A DNA stretch of 64,000 bases from the NCBI RefSeq assembly GCF_029227915.1, contig NC_079883.1, positions 28,460,001 through 28,524,000 on the forward strand, written 5' to 3'. Under the pieces are notes generated by a model. It ran no database searches. It had not been told where the DNA came from and saw only the letters and a list, made by a program, of their open reading frames with translations. This document shows positions 1 to 12,566 of the stretch, piece after piece; positions within the stretch are counted from its first letter, which is position 1; every line of letters begins with the position of its first letter. Both the position numbers and the translations under genes were made by a program. The stretch comes from Hydractinia symbiolongicarpus (Eukaryota; Cnidaria; Hydrozoa; Anthoathecata; Hydractiniidae).

Positions 1-1350
1 AATCCAAAAACAAGTTGGTTCGGACTGTAGCCATTGACATTTTTCAGGGAATTTTTGGCGCTCACTGACCAGGCTACTGCCATGTCCAAATCGACTGTAA
101 CTTTATCCTCCATCATCTTGCTAACATTATAACCAAGAATAGCATTATGTCTTTCCACCAAACCATTGCTCCAAGGGCTTTCTGCAGCTGTTGTGCATAT
201 TCTGATGTTGGCATTTTCACACATCGATACAAAATCCTCATTTGCAAATTCTCCACCGTTATCAATAAGAAATTTTTCAGCAGAACCAAATATGGAAATC
301 CATATTTGAAAGATTCGTTTGATTATTTCTTCTTTCCTTTTTGTTTTGATGATGCACGAAGTACTGTAGCGAGTAAAATGGTCAACTAAATGCAAGAACC
401 AAACCTTTGGCGAATCTGACCATTCTTTCAGATCTAATGCTACTGTTTCATTGAATCGTCTTGCCATTGGAAAACCTACAATCGGGGTTGGCTTTGGCTT
501 TTTGAATTTCAAACAAATTTGGCAGGAATGCTCAAGCTCATCAAGATGATTAAAGATCTCAACATCATTAATATTTGCATCTATCAGCAACTGTTTTAGT
601 CTTGAACTATTAGGATGACTGAACTGTCGATAAAGTTTGACTGCAGCAGCGGTCTTTTGCAGTGGTGTTTTCTGTTGTAAAAAATTACATATAGCAAGTG
701 CTTCTTCTTTAATGTCTCCTTCTTTGAACTTTCCAACCCTTCCTATTGGAATACAGTAATGACCACAGGAACTGAAAGAAACTGGTATATCTGTGTTGAA
801 GATAATTATTTTATCGTTGGCAATGTCTATTCTAGTATTTGCCTTTTTCATAGCTTCCTTGCTTAGCAATAAGGGTAATGGTATTTGCACCACATCTGTG
901 GATAACATCACGCTTTGTCCAGCAATTATTGTAGGTAAGGTGACATTTTTAACAGATGTCACATGTTTACCACTTCCAAACTTGAATATTGTTGCACTTT
1001 TTCTTTCAATCACAGACTTTAACTCTCCATCATTCAATGTGTTCAGATAACATTGCAACCAATCTTCGCCACAAACTGTTTTGGTACACCCAGAGTCAAG
1101 TATCGCCATGCTTAAAGTTTCTCCAACAAGATTTGTCATGCATTCTTCAATAAGGGCTACCTGAACTTCATCTGGTGCTTGTTTTGTTTTGTTTTCCTGT
1201 CCCTGACGTGTATCTGAGCATGACTTTGCCCAGTGAAAAACTGATCCACAGATAGAACATCTACTAGGCTCACCATTTTTATCTAATGGGTTCAATCTTC
1301 TATTCCCATCTGCAAATTTTCGGGTATATGTTCTTCTGTTGTCTCTAGAT
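1..1350 (-). CDS. Copia pol: zinc knuckle, protease, integrase (partial)
   Basis: An uninterrupted minus-strand frame starts near 1350 and continues to base 1. In order it holds a CCHC zinc knuckle (C-x2-C-x4-H-x4-C, bases 1218-1259), an aspartic protease signature 'AILDSGCTKTVCG' near 1110, a pre-integrase zinc region (H-H-C-C type, 'HSCQICLKF' near 520), and the integrase core. The three acidic integrase residues are visible in 'ALDLKEW', 'LIDNGGEF' and 'NGLVERHNA'. It is in the same frame as gag. No stop codon was found, so this part may still be functional; the reverse transcriptase is beyond the window edge. Confidence 0.85.
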
Positions 1351-1574
1351 CGACTTTAAAATTTTATTTTGTCTGTACGTAACTCCATAGTAAATGTCTT
1401 CAGTCTTCTCGATTTTGATATCATCACTACCTTGACCAGTCATAAAATTTGAAGGATCACTAAAAATCTTTTTTAGCTGTTCTTTGGCTTTGGTGTATTT
1501 TAGTTCTGTTAAAGTTGCTCTAATAAGCTGCTTATGACTTTCCGAAATATTTGAACTGTTAATGAAACGATAAG

Positions 1575-1967
1575 CTAAAACTCAGGTAATTCCATATCGT
1601 AATTCTTGAGCTTGTTGTATAGTCTTTCAAACTCAATAATATAATCATTCATTGTCATTGATGAAGGTCTACAAAATTTTTCAAACTTTTCATATGCTTC
1701 ATAAGCTGAATGGTGCGAGTCCTTAAGATACAAGGAGTCTAACTTCTTCACGAGTTCCTTAAAACCATCATCAGAACTTAACACTTCAAGTTCCATCTCT
1801 AAAATTGCTTCTCGTGCTTGACCAGTCAAAGTCAAAAAAATAGCAGGTGCCTGCTTCTTCTTCTCCAACGAAGTAAATAATTGCCATATCTGTACTTCTT
1901 TTTTCCAGTTCTCATAACACATATTAGTGTTATCACCAAGTGTCGGTGGGGCTTTGTAGTGTGCCAT
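1575..1967 (-). pseudogene. Copia gag, frame-broken
   Basis: A 130-residue ORF begins with ATG about 30 bases after the LTR and resembles the N-terminal capsid region of Copia gag: a conserved Trp near residue 20 and a region like 'MNDYIIEFERLYNKL' typical of the family. It stops early at 1575. The gag-like reading continues in the next frame from about 1578 to about 1350, then returns to the original frame, so a one-base loss near 1580 is balanced by a one-base gain near 1355. This may be decay or a pair of sequence errors. Confidence 0.75.
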
Positions 1968-1983
1968 CTTTAAAAGGTTAGTA

Positions 1984-1998
1984 CACCCTCTGCTACCA
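1984..1998 (-). promoter_or_regulatory. Primer binding site, initiator tRNA-Met
   Basis: On the plus strand the bases read CACCCTCTGCTACCA. This matches the 3' end of animal initiator methionine tRNA with one mismatch, so the minus (element) strand is complementary to that tRNA. It directly follows the LTR, where reverse transcription would be primed. Confidence 0.8.
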
Positions 1999-1999
1999 G

Positions 2000-2202
2000 T
2001 GTTAAAAGGCGAAATATGTGACTAACCTGATAATCGTTGGAGCTCTGACTTGGGTTTAACACAACAATCATTAAACACAACAGCAACACAACAGCAACGC
2101 AACGTTGTACCAAGGTATCAGATCTGCACCAAACAGAACAAAAACCCCATCCAACACTATTGTAATTAGTTATACTGTCTAAACACGAACAGTAGGTTAA
2201 CA
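2000..2202 (-). repeat. Copia LTR (5' LTR of the element)
   Basis: The segment begins TGTTAA and ends TTAACA on the plus strand, a perfect 6-bp inverted terminal repeat of the TG...CA kind. It lies one base from the primer binding site, as expected for a 5' LTR, and is 203 bp long, short but normal for Copia. The partner LTR is outside the window, so the boundaries rest on the terminal repeats alone. Confidence 0.75.
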
Positions 2203-2507
2203 ATGAACCCGTTCATTCCGAAACGGATTTGGGGACCAAGGTTTGGGAAAAGTACCCAAATTGGTCCTAGGTGGTCCCTAGTTACCCACACGGTGAAACA
2301 TCATTGACGTCACCACCTCGTTTCTAAGTTATTTGACCCCAAAGTAACTTTCCTTTGACATCAGTACTATTTTAACGTTAAAGTTTGGTAAATTACGGAA
2401 CAATTTTATAGGCGATGTTTTATAGAATTTGTTAAAGAAAATTGTAAAGAATATAATCCACTTTGCAAAAGTCACAGACAGACAGAACTGGCGTATTATT
2501 ATATAGA
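2203..2507 (-). mobile_element. Helitron-like unit 1, 5' part only
   Basis: This is the 5' portion of a unit, ending at 2507 with the usual start TCTATATAATAATACGCC on the minus strand. The Copia element lies directly against it at 2202, so the rest of the unit is expected left of the Copia element, outside the window. It holds the sub-repeat with CCGAAACGG at 2218. Confidence 0.7.
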
Positions 2508-3090
2508 CTAGTCGATAAAGCCCGTGGAAAAATCCACTGCAGCAGGATAAAAATGAAAAAGAAGCGTCATTTGAATTTTGATGACGTCAGCAACACATCC
2601 ACAAAAAAATAAATTGAGAAACTTGGTTTCATGTTTCTTCCAATGTGTACTGCTTAAACTGCTGATCAAGAAAATGTATATGATCGTGCGCTTTTGATGA
2701 GCGGTTAATGAGATATAAGGGTTCAAAAATTTTGCTGACGTCAGCAATAGCCAGTAAAAACCTCAAATTTTTTTTTTAGAATATTGTATACCTGTTGCCT
2801 TCATTGTATAGATCTTAAAACGCTGATCAAGAAAATGTATATGATCATGTACTTTGGACAAACGGTTGCAGAGATATCAAGGTTTAAATGTTTTTTGATG
2901 ACGTCATCAAGCCGTCCAGTCCGAAACGGATTTGGGGACCTAGGTTTGGGAAACTTACCCAAATTGGTCCCAGGTGGTCCCTAGTTACCCACGCGGTGAA
3001 AAATCATTGACGTCACCAACTCGTTTCCAAGTTATTTGGCCTCAAAGTTTTAGGTGCACTGTAATGGCTTCATTAATTTAATATAGGATA
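2508..3090 (-). mobile_element. Helitron-like unit 2
   Basis: 583 bp, with 3' CTAG at 2508-2511 and the hairpin at about 2521-2538. The sub-repeat with CCGAAACGG recurs at 2921. The 5' end is damaged: the usual TATAATAATACGCC stretch is missing near 3060-3090. Confidence 0.65.
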
Positions 3091-3662
3091 CTAGTCGATA
3101 AGGCCCGTGAAAAAATCCACTTAGGCAGGATAACAGAGAAAAACAACCGTCATTTAAATTTTGATGACGTCAGCAGAGACATGTCAGAACACAATTCTTT
3201 TTTTTAGAAATGTGTATGCCTGTTGCCTTCATCGTATAAATCTTGAAACGCTGATCAAGAAAATGTATAGGATCGCGTATTTTTGACAAACGGTTCCAGA
3301 TATATTAGGGTTTGAAGGTTTTTTGATGACGTCATTAACCCGTCCATTCCGAAACGGATTCGGGGACCCAGGTTTGGGAAACTTACCCAAATTGGTCCAA
3401 GGTGGTCCCTAGTTATCTACACAGGAGATGACGTCAGTTATTTCCACCCGTTTCCAAGTTATTTAGCCTTAAATTTAAAAGTGCAATGCAATGGCTTCAC
3501 TAATCTTAATATACTTTCCTTTGACGTCAATATTGCTTTAACGTCAAAGTTTGCTAATTTACAGAACAAATTTTTAGGCGATATTTTATAGACTTTATCA
3601 AAGAAATTATATCCACTTTGCAAAAGTGACAGACAGACAGAACTGGCGTATTATTATATAGA
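3091..3662 (-). mobile_element. Helitron-like unit 3
   Basis: 572 bp, with 3' CTAG at 3091-3094, hairpin near 3105-3120 (one arm altered) and an intact 5' TC end at 3662. It carries the CCGAAACGG sub-repeat at 3349. Confidence 0.7.
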
Positions 3663-4407
3663 CTAGTCGATAAGGCCCGTGGAAAAATCCACTTAGGCAG
3701 AAGGACAATGGAAAAGTAGGTTGTTTTAGATTTTTTGCTGACGTCAGCAGTGCAATTACAAAAATATTTGGCGAAATTTAGTTTATTTGTTGCCTGTACT
3801 ATGCAGATGTTAAAACGCTGACCAAGAAAATGTATATGATCATATCTTTTTGATAAGCAGTTAATGAGACATAAGGGTTTTAACATTTTGCTGATGTCAG
3901 CAATGGCCAGTCAAACTCCCCAAATCTTTTTTTTAGAAATTTGTATACCTGCTGCCTTCATTGTATAGGTCTTGAAACGCTTATCAAGAAAATGTATAGG
4001 ATCGCGTATTTTTGACAAACGGTTGCAGAGATATTAGGATTTGAAGGTTTTTCGATGACGTCATCAACCCGTCCATTCCGAAACGGATTCGGGGACTCAG
4101 GTTTGGGAAAATTACCCAAATTGGTCCTAGTTGGTCCCTAGTTACCCACGCGGTGAAAAATCATTGACGTCACCACCTCATTTCCAAGTTATTTGGCCTC
4201 AAAGTTTTAAGTGCATTGTAATGGCTTCACTAATCTTAATTAACTTTCCTTTGACGTCAATACTATTTTATCGGTAAAGTTTGGTAAATTACAGAACAAT
4301 TTTATAGGCGATGTTTTATAGAATTTGTTAAAGAAAATTTTGAAGAATGTAATCCACTTTGCAAAAGTGACAGACAGACACACGGAACTGGCGTATTATT
4401 ATAGAGA
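3663..4407 (-). mobile_element. Helitron-like unit 4
   Basis: 745 bp, with both ends intact: CTAG at 3663-3666, hairpin just inside, and 5' TC at 4407. The CCGAAACGG sub-repeat is at 4078. It is the best complete copy of the short type. Confidence 0.72.
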
Positions 4408-5036
4408 CTAGTCGATAAGGCCCGTGGAGAAATCCACTTAGGCAGAAGGACAATGGGAAAATAGGTTCTTTTAGATGTTTTTCTGACGTCAGCAGTGAAG
4501 ATCCCAAAAAAGTTAGAGAAATTTATTTTATTATTTTATTGTAATGTGTAGAGGTTGAATCACGCTGATCAAAATAATGTGTAGGATGATATGTTTTCGA
4601 GGAACGCAAAAAGAGATATAAGTGTTTAAAAATTGTGCTGACGTCAGCAAAGGCCCGTGAAAACACAAAAAAAATTTTTTCAGAAATTCATGTACCTGTT
4701 GCCTCCCTCGTATAGATCTTGAAACGCTAATCTAAATTTTTCGGCAACATCAAAGAAAAATGAACACATCCACTTTGCCTGAACAAAAAACATTGACGTC
4801 ACCGCCTCGTTTCCAAGTTATTTGGCCTCAAAGTTTTAAGTGCATTGTAATGGCTTCACTAATCTTAATTAACTTTCCTTTGACGTCAATACTATTTTAT
4901 CGGTAAAGTTTGGTAAATTACAGAACAATTTTATAGGCGATGTTTTATAGAATTTGTTAAAGAAAATTTTGAAGAATGTAATCCACTTTGCAAAAGTGAC
5001 AGACAGACACACGGAACTGGCGTATTATTATAGAGA
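4408..5036 (-). mobile_element. Helitron-like unit 5
   Basis: 629 bp with intact ends. The right half (about 4787-5036) is almost the same as 4160-4407 of unit 4, while the left half differs, so the unit looks chimeric. Confidence 0.7.
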
Positions 5037-7882
5037 CTAGTCGATAAGGCCCGTGGAGAAATCCACTTAGGCAGAAGGACAATGGGAAAATAGGTTCTTT
5101 TAGATGTTTTTCTGACGTCAGCAGTGTATATACAAAAAAATGTTCTTAAAATCTTACACAAAATGTCAAATATCAAATCACATTAAATCCTCCACAAAAA
5201 TCTTACACAAAATAAAAAAGAACAGCTTGCAAGATGTAAAATCTAGTTGATAAAAAGTTACAACAACGACACTCAAACATCGACACTAACAACACTAAAC
5301 TCACAAAACCGACAGTAAGAACACCGACAGTTACAACACCAACAGTCACAACACGGATAATAACAATTTCAAAAATAACGCATCTCAAATATTTACATCT
5401 TATAAGTGATTATGTTAAAAACCCTCAGTATTTTATTCTGAAGTGTCAAAAAGGAGGCCTCTAAGAGTTAGCAAAAATAAGTTTTTTACACATTTTAAAT
5501 ATTGTTTTTCCCTTACGCTTATACAAAAATATGAAAAAGCCGTAGTTTGGAAAACATAAAATTTAATTCTAGAAAAGTCAGTCATTTTAGTTGCATTACC
5601 ATCCTCTCCCACAAAAATTTACACAAAATGTAAAAATCAACCAGTTAAGAACACAAAAATTTTCTCTTTTAGTTCCACACTGCCCTTTACCAACAATTTT
5701 AAACATAAATGTCAAAAAATTAATGAGCAAAGAATAAACTTGAATCAACAAAGATTATGTGTAGAGCTTGAAACACTAATCAAAATAATGTTAGAATCAA
5801 GTACAACACTAACAATAATAATAAAGTCAGAAATAACACATCTCAAATATTTACTTCGTTGAAAACCTTTAATATTTCAATCAGAAGTGTCAAAAAACAT
5901 CAAATTTATATCTGGAAAACATTTATTCAATTACATACTATCCTGTTTCCCAAAAATATACACAAATTGTAAAAATTAACAGGTTAAGAACACAAAAAAA
6001 TTTTCCTTTGTATGATGATCTGTAGTTACCTTTACCAACCATTTTAAACGTGAATGTCAAAAATAAATAAGGAGTAAATTTGAATCAACAAAGATATTAC
6101 TTTTGGAAAACAGAGTGTATATACGGTCCGTCCTCACACAAGTTAACACAAAATGTAAAACAGATCGGTTTTTGAGGAGCACATCCAAATCAACAAAAAT
6201 CAGTTCATTTAGCATGTTCTATATTGCTATTGCCCATAAATCTTCCACAAAAGGTTATGAAACACATCAAATTATAGAAAAATCAGGCATTTCATAAAAT
6301 ATAAAAAACAAAAAAGTTTTTTCATCATCACCAAACACAGTTATATATTACCACAATTATAAAATTCTTAACAAAAACGTGAAACCATGGAATTTTCTTC
6401 CAGCAAAAATGAAATCACATAAAGTTTAGTTCTCCCCAACAAAAGTTTATAATACGAACTATGAAAAAGCCATTAGCTTACACAACAGCCTTTAGTGGAG
6501 GCCAATTCTACAAAATTTGTGCTTTCAGTATATTGCATGTGGTCTTTTTCCCACAAAAGTTTACGGAAAATTTTAAAAAACAGCAGTTTGCAACACAAAC
6601 AAAAACACGAACAACCTTCCCGAACCGAACGACCATCCTCTCATAAATTAAAATTAAGTCAAAAACCCATGTAAATTTCCAATCAAATGTCTAGCTACAC
6701 CCCCCTGTAAAAATAACCTGGCATTTTACATGTAGGCTGACGAAAGTTAAACAGGATGTCAGAAACAAAACAATAAAAAATAACTTAACACACACGCTTT
6801 AAATTCTGGAAAAAAAAATATTCCACTTGTCATATTGCACGTGGTCCCTTTGTAAAGTTTACAGGAAATGCGAAAAGAAATATAAAATACATCTGCAAAA
6901 GTTCAAGTCTTTAAAGATTTTGTAGGTAGGTAGCTAGCTAGCTTGTTACATCATAATTCGTGCAGAAAGAAAAGAAGTTTGGAAACTAAGGTAGCTAGCT
7001 ATAGATAATTAAAAAAGAGGAATAACAATATAAGTCATAGGTTAGAGCTAGCCCATGGAGGACAACATTAGCTAGCAAACAGTAGCTAAGACCCCCAGTT
7101 AAATATACTTAAACTGGGAACACTTAGCTAAAACTAAAGCTAGCTATTTATGCTTAGTAAAACACATATAAAGAGAAACAATAGTAATGTAAAAATAATA
7201 ACATTACAGTGATCAGTAAGTTCAACAAACCAAAGTTTTCCGTTTGTTAGTCATCTAACAGCTTTATGTAGCATTTTGAATTTTAGGACAAACACATTAG
7301 TTACGCACCAGGGGATACATTAATTATGCAACAAAAACATAAACAAATATGGTGGCTAGGTTTGTTTTTAAAAAAGCGCTTAAATATAAAACTTCAAGAA
7401 TTTGAGGCTTTTCTTGGAAAATGCGAGTCTGCTTGCTCCAGTGACATAAAAACTAAGCGTCTAAAAACATCAAAGTTCTTACTATTTGTGATTTCAAATC
7501 CACTTCAACCTCTAGCTTCTATTTTTTTCTTCTAACTTTACTACTTTACTTCTAGCTCTAGCTACCACTTCTCACTTCATTTCTTGGACTTTTCTTTCTC
7601 TGAATTACTTTTTGCAATTTTTCAAGACGAAGGGGCTGTTTTCTTGTTGTTGCTTTTGTGTCGAGGGTTACCATTTTTCGGGAGTTAGCCGTTAAAATTT
7701 TTTCAGCAAATCAAGTTGCTTCATTTAGATCACGTGATGTAAACAAAGTAAACCCGCTGGCAAAATGGATATAACTTTTTCGGAGACTTCAAAGGAAATT
7801 TCGGCTACATCAAAGGAAAATGAACACATCCACTTTGCCTGTCACAGACAGACGGACACACTCTCCGTATTATTATAAGAGA
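5037..7882 (-). mobile_element. Helitron-like unit 6, long form
   Basis: 2846 bp with intact ends (CTAG 5037-5040; 5' TC at 7882). Most of the interior is unlike the short units and has no convincing gene; it holds a TAGCTAGC-rich stretch near 6930-7150. Short ORFs such as 6461-6646 have no recognisable similarity and are repeated in unit 7. The whole unit is nearly identical to unit 7. Confidence 0.75.
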
Positions 7883-10721
7883 CTAGTCGATAAGGCCCGT
7901 GGAGAAATCCACTTAGGCAGAAGGACAATGGGAAAATAGGTTCTTTTAGATGTTTTTCTGACGTCAGCAGTGTATATACAAAAAAATGTTCTTAAAATCT
8001 TACACAAAATGTCAAATATCAAATCACATTAAATCCTCCACACAAATCTTACACAAAATAAAAAAGAACAGCTTGCAAGGTGTAAAATCTAGTTGATAAA
8101 AAGTTACAACAACGACACTCACAACATGGACACTCACAACACTAAACTCACAAAACCGACAGTAAGAAGACCGACAGTTACAACACCAACAGTCACAACA
8201 CGGATAATAACAATTTCAAAAATAACGCATCTCTAATATTTACATCTTAAAAGTGATTATGTTAAAAAACCCTCAGTATTTTATTCTGAAGTGTCAAAAA
8301 GGAGGCCTCCAAGAGTTAGCAAAAATAAGTTTTTTACACATTTTAAATATTGTTTTTCCCTTACGCTTATACAAAAATATGAAAAAGCCGTAGTTTGGAA
8401 AACATAAAATTTAAATCTAGAAAAGTCAGTCATTTTAGTTGCATTACCATCCTCTCCCACAAAAATTTACACAAAATGTAAAAATCAACCAGTTAAGAAC
8501 ACAAAAATTTTCTCTTTTAGTTCCGCACTGCCCTTTACCAACAATTTTAAACATAAATGTCAAAAAATCAATGAGCAGAGAATAAACTTGAATCAACAAA
8601 GCTTGAAACACTAATCAAAATAATGTTAGAATCAAGTACAACACTAACAATAATAATAAAGTCAGAAATAACACATCTCAAATATTTACTTTGTTGAAAA
8701 CCTTTAATATTTCAATCAGAAGTGTCAAAAAACATCAAATTTATATCTGGAAAACATTTATTCAATTACATACTATCCTGTTTCCCAAAAATATACACAA
8801 ATTGTAAAAATTAACAGGTTAAGAACACAAAAAAATTTTCCTTTGTATGATGATCTGTAGTTACCTTTACCAACCATTTTAAACGTGAATGTCAAAAATA
8901 AATAAGGAGTAAATTTGAATCAACAAAGATATTACTTTTGGAAAACAGAGTGTATATACGGTCCGTCCTCACACAAGTTAACACAAAATGTAAAACAGAT
9001 CGGTTTTTGAGGAGCACATCCAAATCAACAAAAATCAGTTCATTTAGCATGTTCTATATTGCTATTGCCCATAAATCTTCCACAAAAAGGTTATGAAACA
9101 CATCAAATTATAGAAAAATCAGGCATTTCATAAAATATAAAAAACAAAAAAGTTTTTTCATCATCACCAAACACTGTTATATATTACCACAATTATAAAA
9201 TTCTTAACAAAAACGTGAAACCACGGAATTTTCTTCCAGCAAAAATGACATCACATACAGTTTAGTTCTCCCCAACAAAAGTTTATAATACAAACTATGA
9301 AAAAGCCATTAGCTTACACAACAGCCTTTAGTGGAGGCCAATTCTACAAAATTTGTGCTTTCAGTATATTGCATGTGGTCTTTTTCCCACAAAAGTTTAC
9401 AGAAAATTTTAAAAAACAGCAGTTTGCAACACAAACAAAAACACGAACAACCTTCCCGAACCAAACGACCATCCTCTCATAAATTAAAATAAAGTCAAAA
9501 ACCCATGTAAATATCCAATCAAATGTCTAGCTACACCCCCCTGTAAAAATAACCTGGCATTTTACATGTAGGCTGACGAAAGTTAAACAGGATGTCAGAA
9601 ACAAAACAATAAAAAATAACTTAAACACACGCTTTAAATTCTGGAAAAAAATATTCCACTTGTCATATTGCACGTGGTCCCTTTGTAAAGTTTACAGGAA
9701 ATGCGAAAAGAAATATAAAATACATCTGCAAAAGTTCAAGTCTTTAAAGATTTTGTAGGTAGGTAGCTAGCTAGCTTGTTACATCATAATTCGTGCTCAT
9801 AAAAGAAAAGAAGTTTGGAAACTAAGGTAGCTAGCTATAGATAATTAAAAAAGAGGAATAACAATATAAGTCATAGGTTAGAGCTAGCCCATGGAGGACA
9901 ACATTAGCTAGCTAACAGTAGCTAAGACCCCCAGTTAAATATACTTAAACTGGGAACACTTAGCTAAAACTAAAGCTAGCTATTTATGCTTAGTAAAACA
10001 CATATAAAGAGAAACAATAGTAATGTAAAAATAATAACATTACAGTGATCAGTAAGTTCAACAAACCAAAGTTTTCCGTTTGTTAGTCAGCTAACAGCTT
10101 TATGTAGCATTTTGAATTTTAGGAGGACAAACACATTAGTTACGCACCAGGGGATGCATTAATTATGCAACAAAAACATAAACAAATATGGTGGCTAGGT
10201 TTGTTTTTGAAAAAGCGCTAAAATATGAAACTTCAAGAATTTGAGGTTTTTCTTGGAAAATGCGAGTCTGCTTGCTCCAGTGACATAAAAACTAAACGTC
10301 TAAAAACATCAAAGTTCTTACTATTTGTGATTTCAAATCCACTTCAACCTCTAGCTTCTATTTTCTTCTTCTAACTTTACTACTTTACTTCTAGCTCTAG
10401 CTACCACTTCTCACTTCATTTCTTGGACTTTTCTTTCTCTGAATTACTTTTTGCAATTTTTCAAGACGAAGGGGCTGTTTTCTTGTTGTTGCTTTTGTGT
10501 CGAGGATTACCATTTTTCGGGAGTTAGCCGTTAAAATTTTTTCAGCAAATCAAGTTGCTTCATTTAGATCACGTGATGTAAACAAAGTAAACCCGCTGGC
10601 AAAATGGATATAACTTTTTCGGAGACTTCAAAGGAAATTTCGGCTACATCAAGGGAAAATGAACACATCCACTTTGCCTGTCACAGACAGACGGACACAC
10701 TCTCCGTATTATTATAAGAGA
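7883..10721 (-). mobile_element. Helitron-like unit 7, long form
   Basis: 2839 bp, nearly identical to unit 6 along its whole length with scattered single-base changes and small indels. The 5' TC end at 10720-10721 is flanked by A on the minus strand. Such similarity means units 6 and 7 separated recently, by rolling-circle copying or unequal exchange. Confidence 0.75.
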
Positions 10722-10747
10722 TTGACGTTAAAGTAGTATTATTGACG
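10722..10747. repeat. 26-bp spacer between array units, copy 1
   Basis: The spacer starts and ends with TTGACG. A copy with one difference lies at 12541-12566 after unit 8. It is not part of the unit ends. Confidence 0.7.
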
Positions 10748-12540
10748 TCGATAAGGCCCGTGGAAAAATCCACTTAGGAAAAAGGCCAATGAAAAATAGG
10801 TTGCTTCAAATGTTTTGCTGACGTCAGTAGTGCATATACAAAAAAAATGTTCTTAAAATCTCACACAAAATGTCAAATGTCAAATTGCATTAAATCCTCC
10901 ACACAAATCTTACACAAAATCAAAAAGAACAGCTTGCAAGGTGTAAAATCTAGTTGATAAAAAGTTACAACAACGACACTCACAACATTGACACTCACAA
11001 CACTAATACTCACAAAACCGACAGTAAGAACACCAACAGTTACAACACGGATAATAACAATGTCAGAAATAACGCATCTAAAATATGTACATCTTATAAG
11101 TGATTATGGTGAAAACCCTCAGTATTTTGTTCTGAAATGTCAAAAAGTTGGCCTGCAAGAGTTAGCACAAATCAACAAAAATAAGTTCTTTACACATTTT
11201 AAATATTTTCTTTCCCTTAAAAACTTATACAAAAATATGAAAAAGCCATAGTTTTGAAAACATCAAATTTAAATCTAGAAAAATCAGTCATTTCAGTTGT
11301 ATATCATCCTCTCCTGCAAAAATTTACGCAAAATGTAAAAAATCAACCAGTTAAGAACGCAAAAATTTTCCTTTTTAGTTCCGTACTGCCCTTTACCAAC
11401 AATTTTAAACCTAAATGTCAAAAAATCAATGTGCAAAGAATAAACTTGAATCAACAAAGATCATTATTTTGGAAACATTGTATACGGTTCGTATACAAAA
11501 GTTTACACAAAATGTAAAACAGATCGGTTTTTGAGAAACACATCTAAATCAACAAAAATAATTTCATTCAGCATGTTGTATATTACCATTACCAATCAAT
11601 CTTCCACAAAAAGGTTGTGAAACACATCAAAATTTAGAAAAATCAGTCATTTCAGTGTATACAGTTCTTGCCTGTTAGATTACAAAATATAAAAAACAAA
11701 AACAGTTTCAGTCAGAACATTAAGTATTTTTTTATCATCAGCAAACATTTATATATCCCTAAAAAATTTTGTAAAATTCTCAAGACAAACAAAACCGTGA
11801 AACCTGGAATTTTCTTCCACCAAATATGACATCACATACAGTTAGTTCTCCCCAACAATAGTTTATATTACGAAATATAAAGACATCAGCTTATACAACA
11901 GCTTACAGTGAAGTCCGATTCTACAAAAATTTGTTCTTTCAGTATATATTGCATGTGGTTTATTTCCACAAAAATTTCCACAAAATTTTAAAAAACAGCA
12001 TTTTGCAACACGAACAATATAAACTGACTTAAGCCAAAGTCATAAACCATCGTAAATTTTCAATCGAATGTAAAAAAACCCTGTAAAAAAAAGTAACACG
12101 CAACGTCTGAATATATCAACGTTCTTACTTTTTCTGAATTCCAATCCAATTGAAACTCTAGCATGCATTTTCTACTTCTAACTTTACCTTCCTACTTCCT
12201 AACTCCACTCTTCACTTCCGAAGTAACTTCTTGTGGCTTTATTTTTCTACTTCTACTTCTTTACTAAGAGTTTTCTTTCTCTGAATCACTCTTTGCTCTT
12301 TTTTCAAGACGAAGGGAACTTTCTTTTGTGTTTTTTTCGGTGTCGAGGGACACCATTTTTGGAAAGTTAGCCGTTGAATTTATCTCAGCAAATCAAGTTG
12401 CTCCATTTTAATCACGTGATGTAAACAAAGTAAACCCGCTAGCAAAATGGATATAATTCTTTCGGCGACTTCAAAGAGGAAAATGACGATATCAACTTTG
12501 CCTGTCACAGACACACGGAACTGGCGTATTATTATATGGA
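10748..12540 (-). mobile_element. Helitron-like unit 8, long form with internal deletion
   Basis: About 1.79 kb and clearly diverged from units 6 and 7. It lacks roughly 1 kb that includes the TAGCTAGC-rich stretch. The hairpin is present near 10757-10775, but the terminal CTAG is missing and a 26-bp spacer separates it from unit 7. Confidence 0.65.
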
Positions 12541-12566
12541 TTGACGTTAAAGTAGTGTTATTGACG
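12541..12566. repeat. 26-bp spacer between array units, copy 2
   Basis: Same as 10722-10747 except one base (GTATTA becomes GTGTTA). It separates unit 8 from the unit 9 remnant. Confidence 0.7.

Larger units (their letters stand above)
1..2202 (-). mobile_element. Copia-type LTR retrotransposon, 5' half
   Basis: Reading on the minus strand from 2202 leftward there is an LTR, a tRNA primer site, a gag ORF, a zinc knuckle, an aspartic protease and an integrase. The order LTR-gag-protease-integrase, with integrase before the (unseen) reverse transcriptase, is that of Ty1/Copia elements. The element runs off the left edge, so reverse transcriptase, RNase H and the second LTR are outside the window. 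It is inserted into the first unit of the Helitron array, so it is younger than that unit. From about 1350 to 1 the frame is fully open, which suggests a fairly recent insertion; two single-base frame changes lie in the gag region. Confidence 0.9.

Noticed and set aside
6461-6646. 61-codon ORF repeated at 9297-9482
   Set aside because: It is repeated only because units 6 and 7 are duplicates; composition is not coding-like and unit 8 does not keep it.
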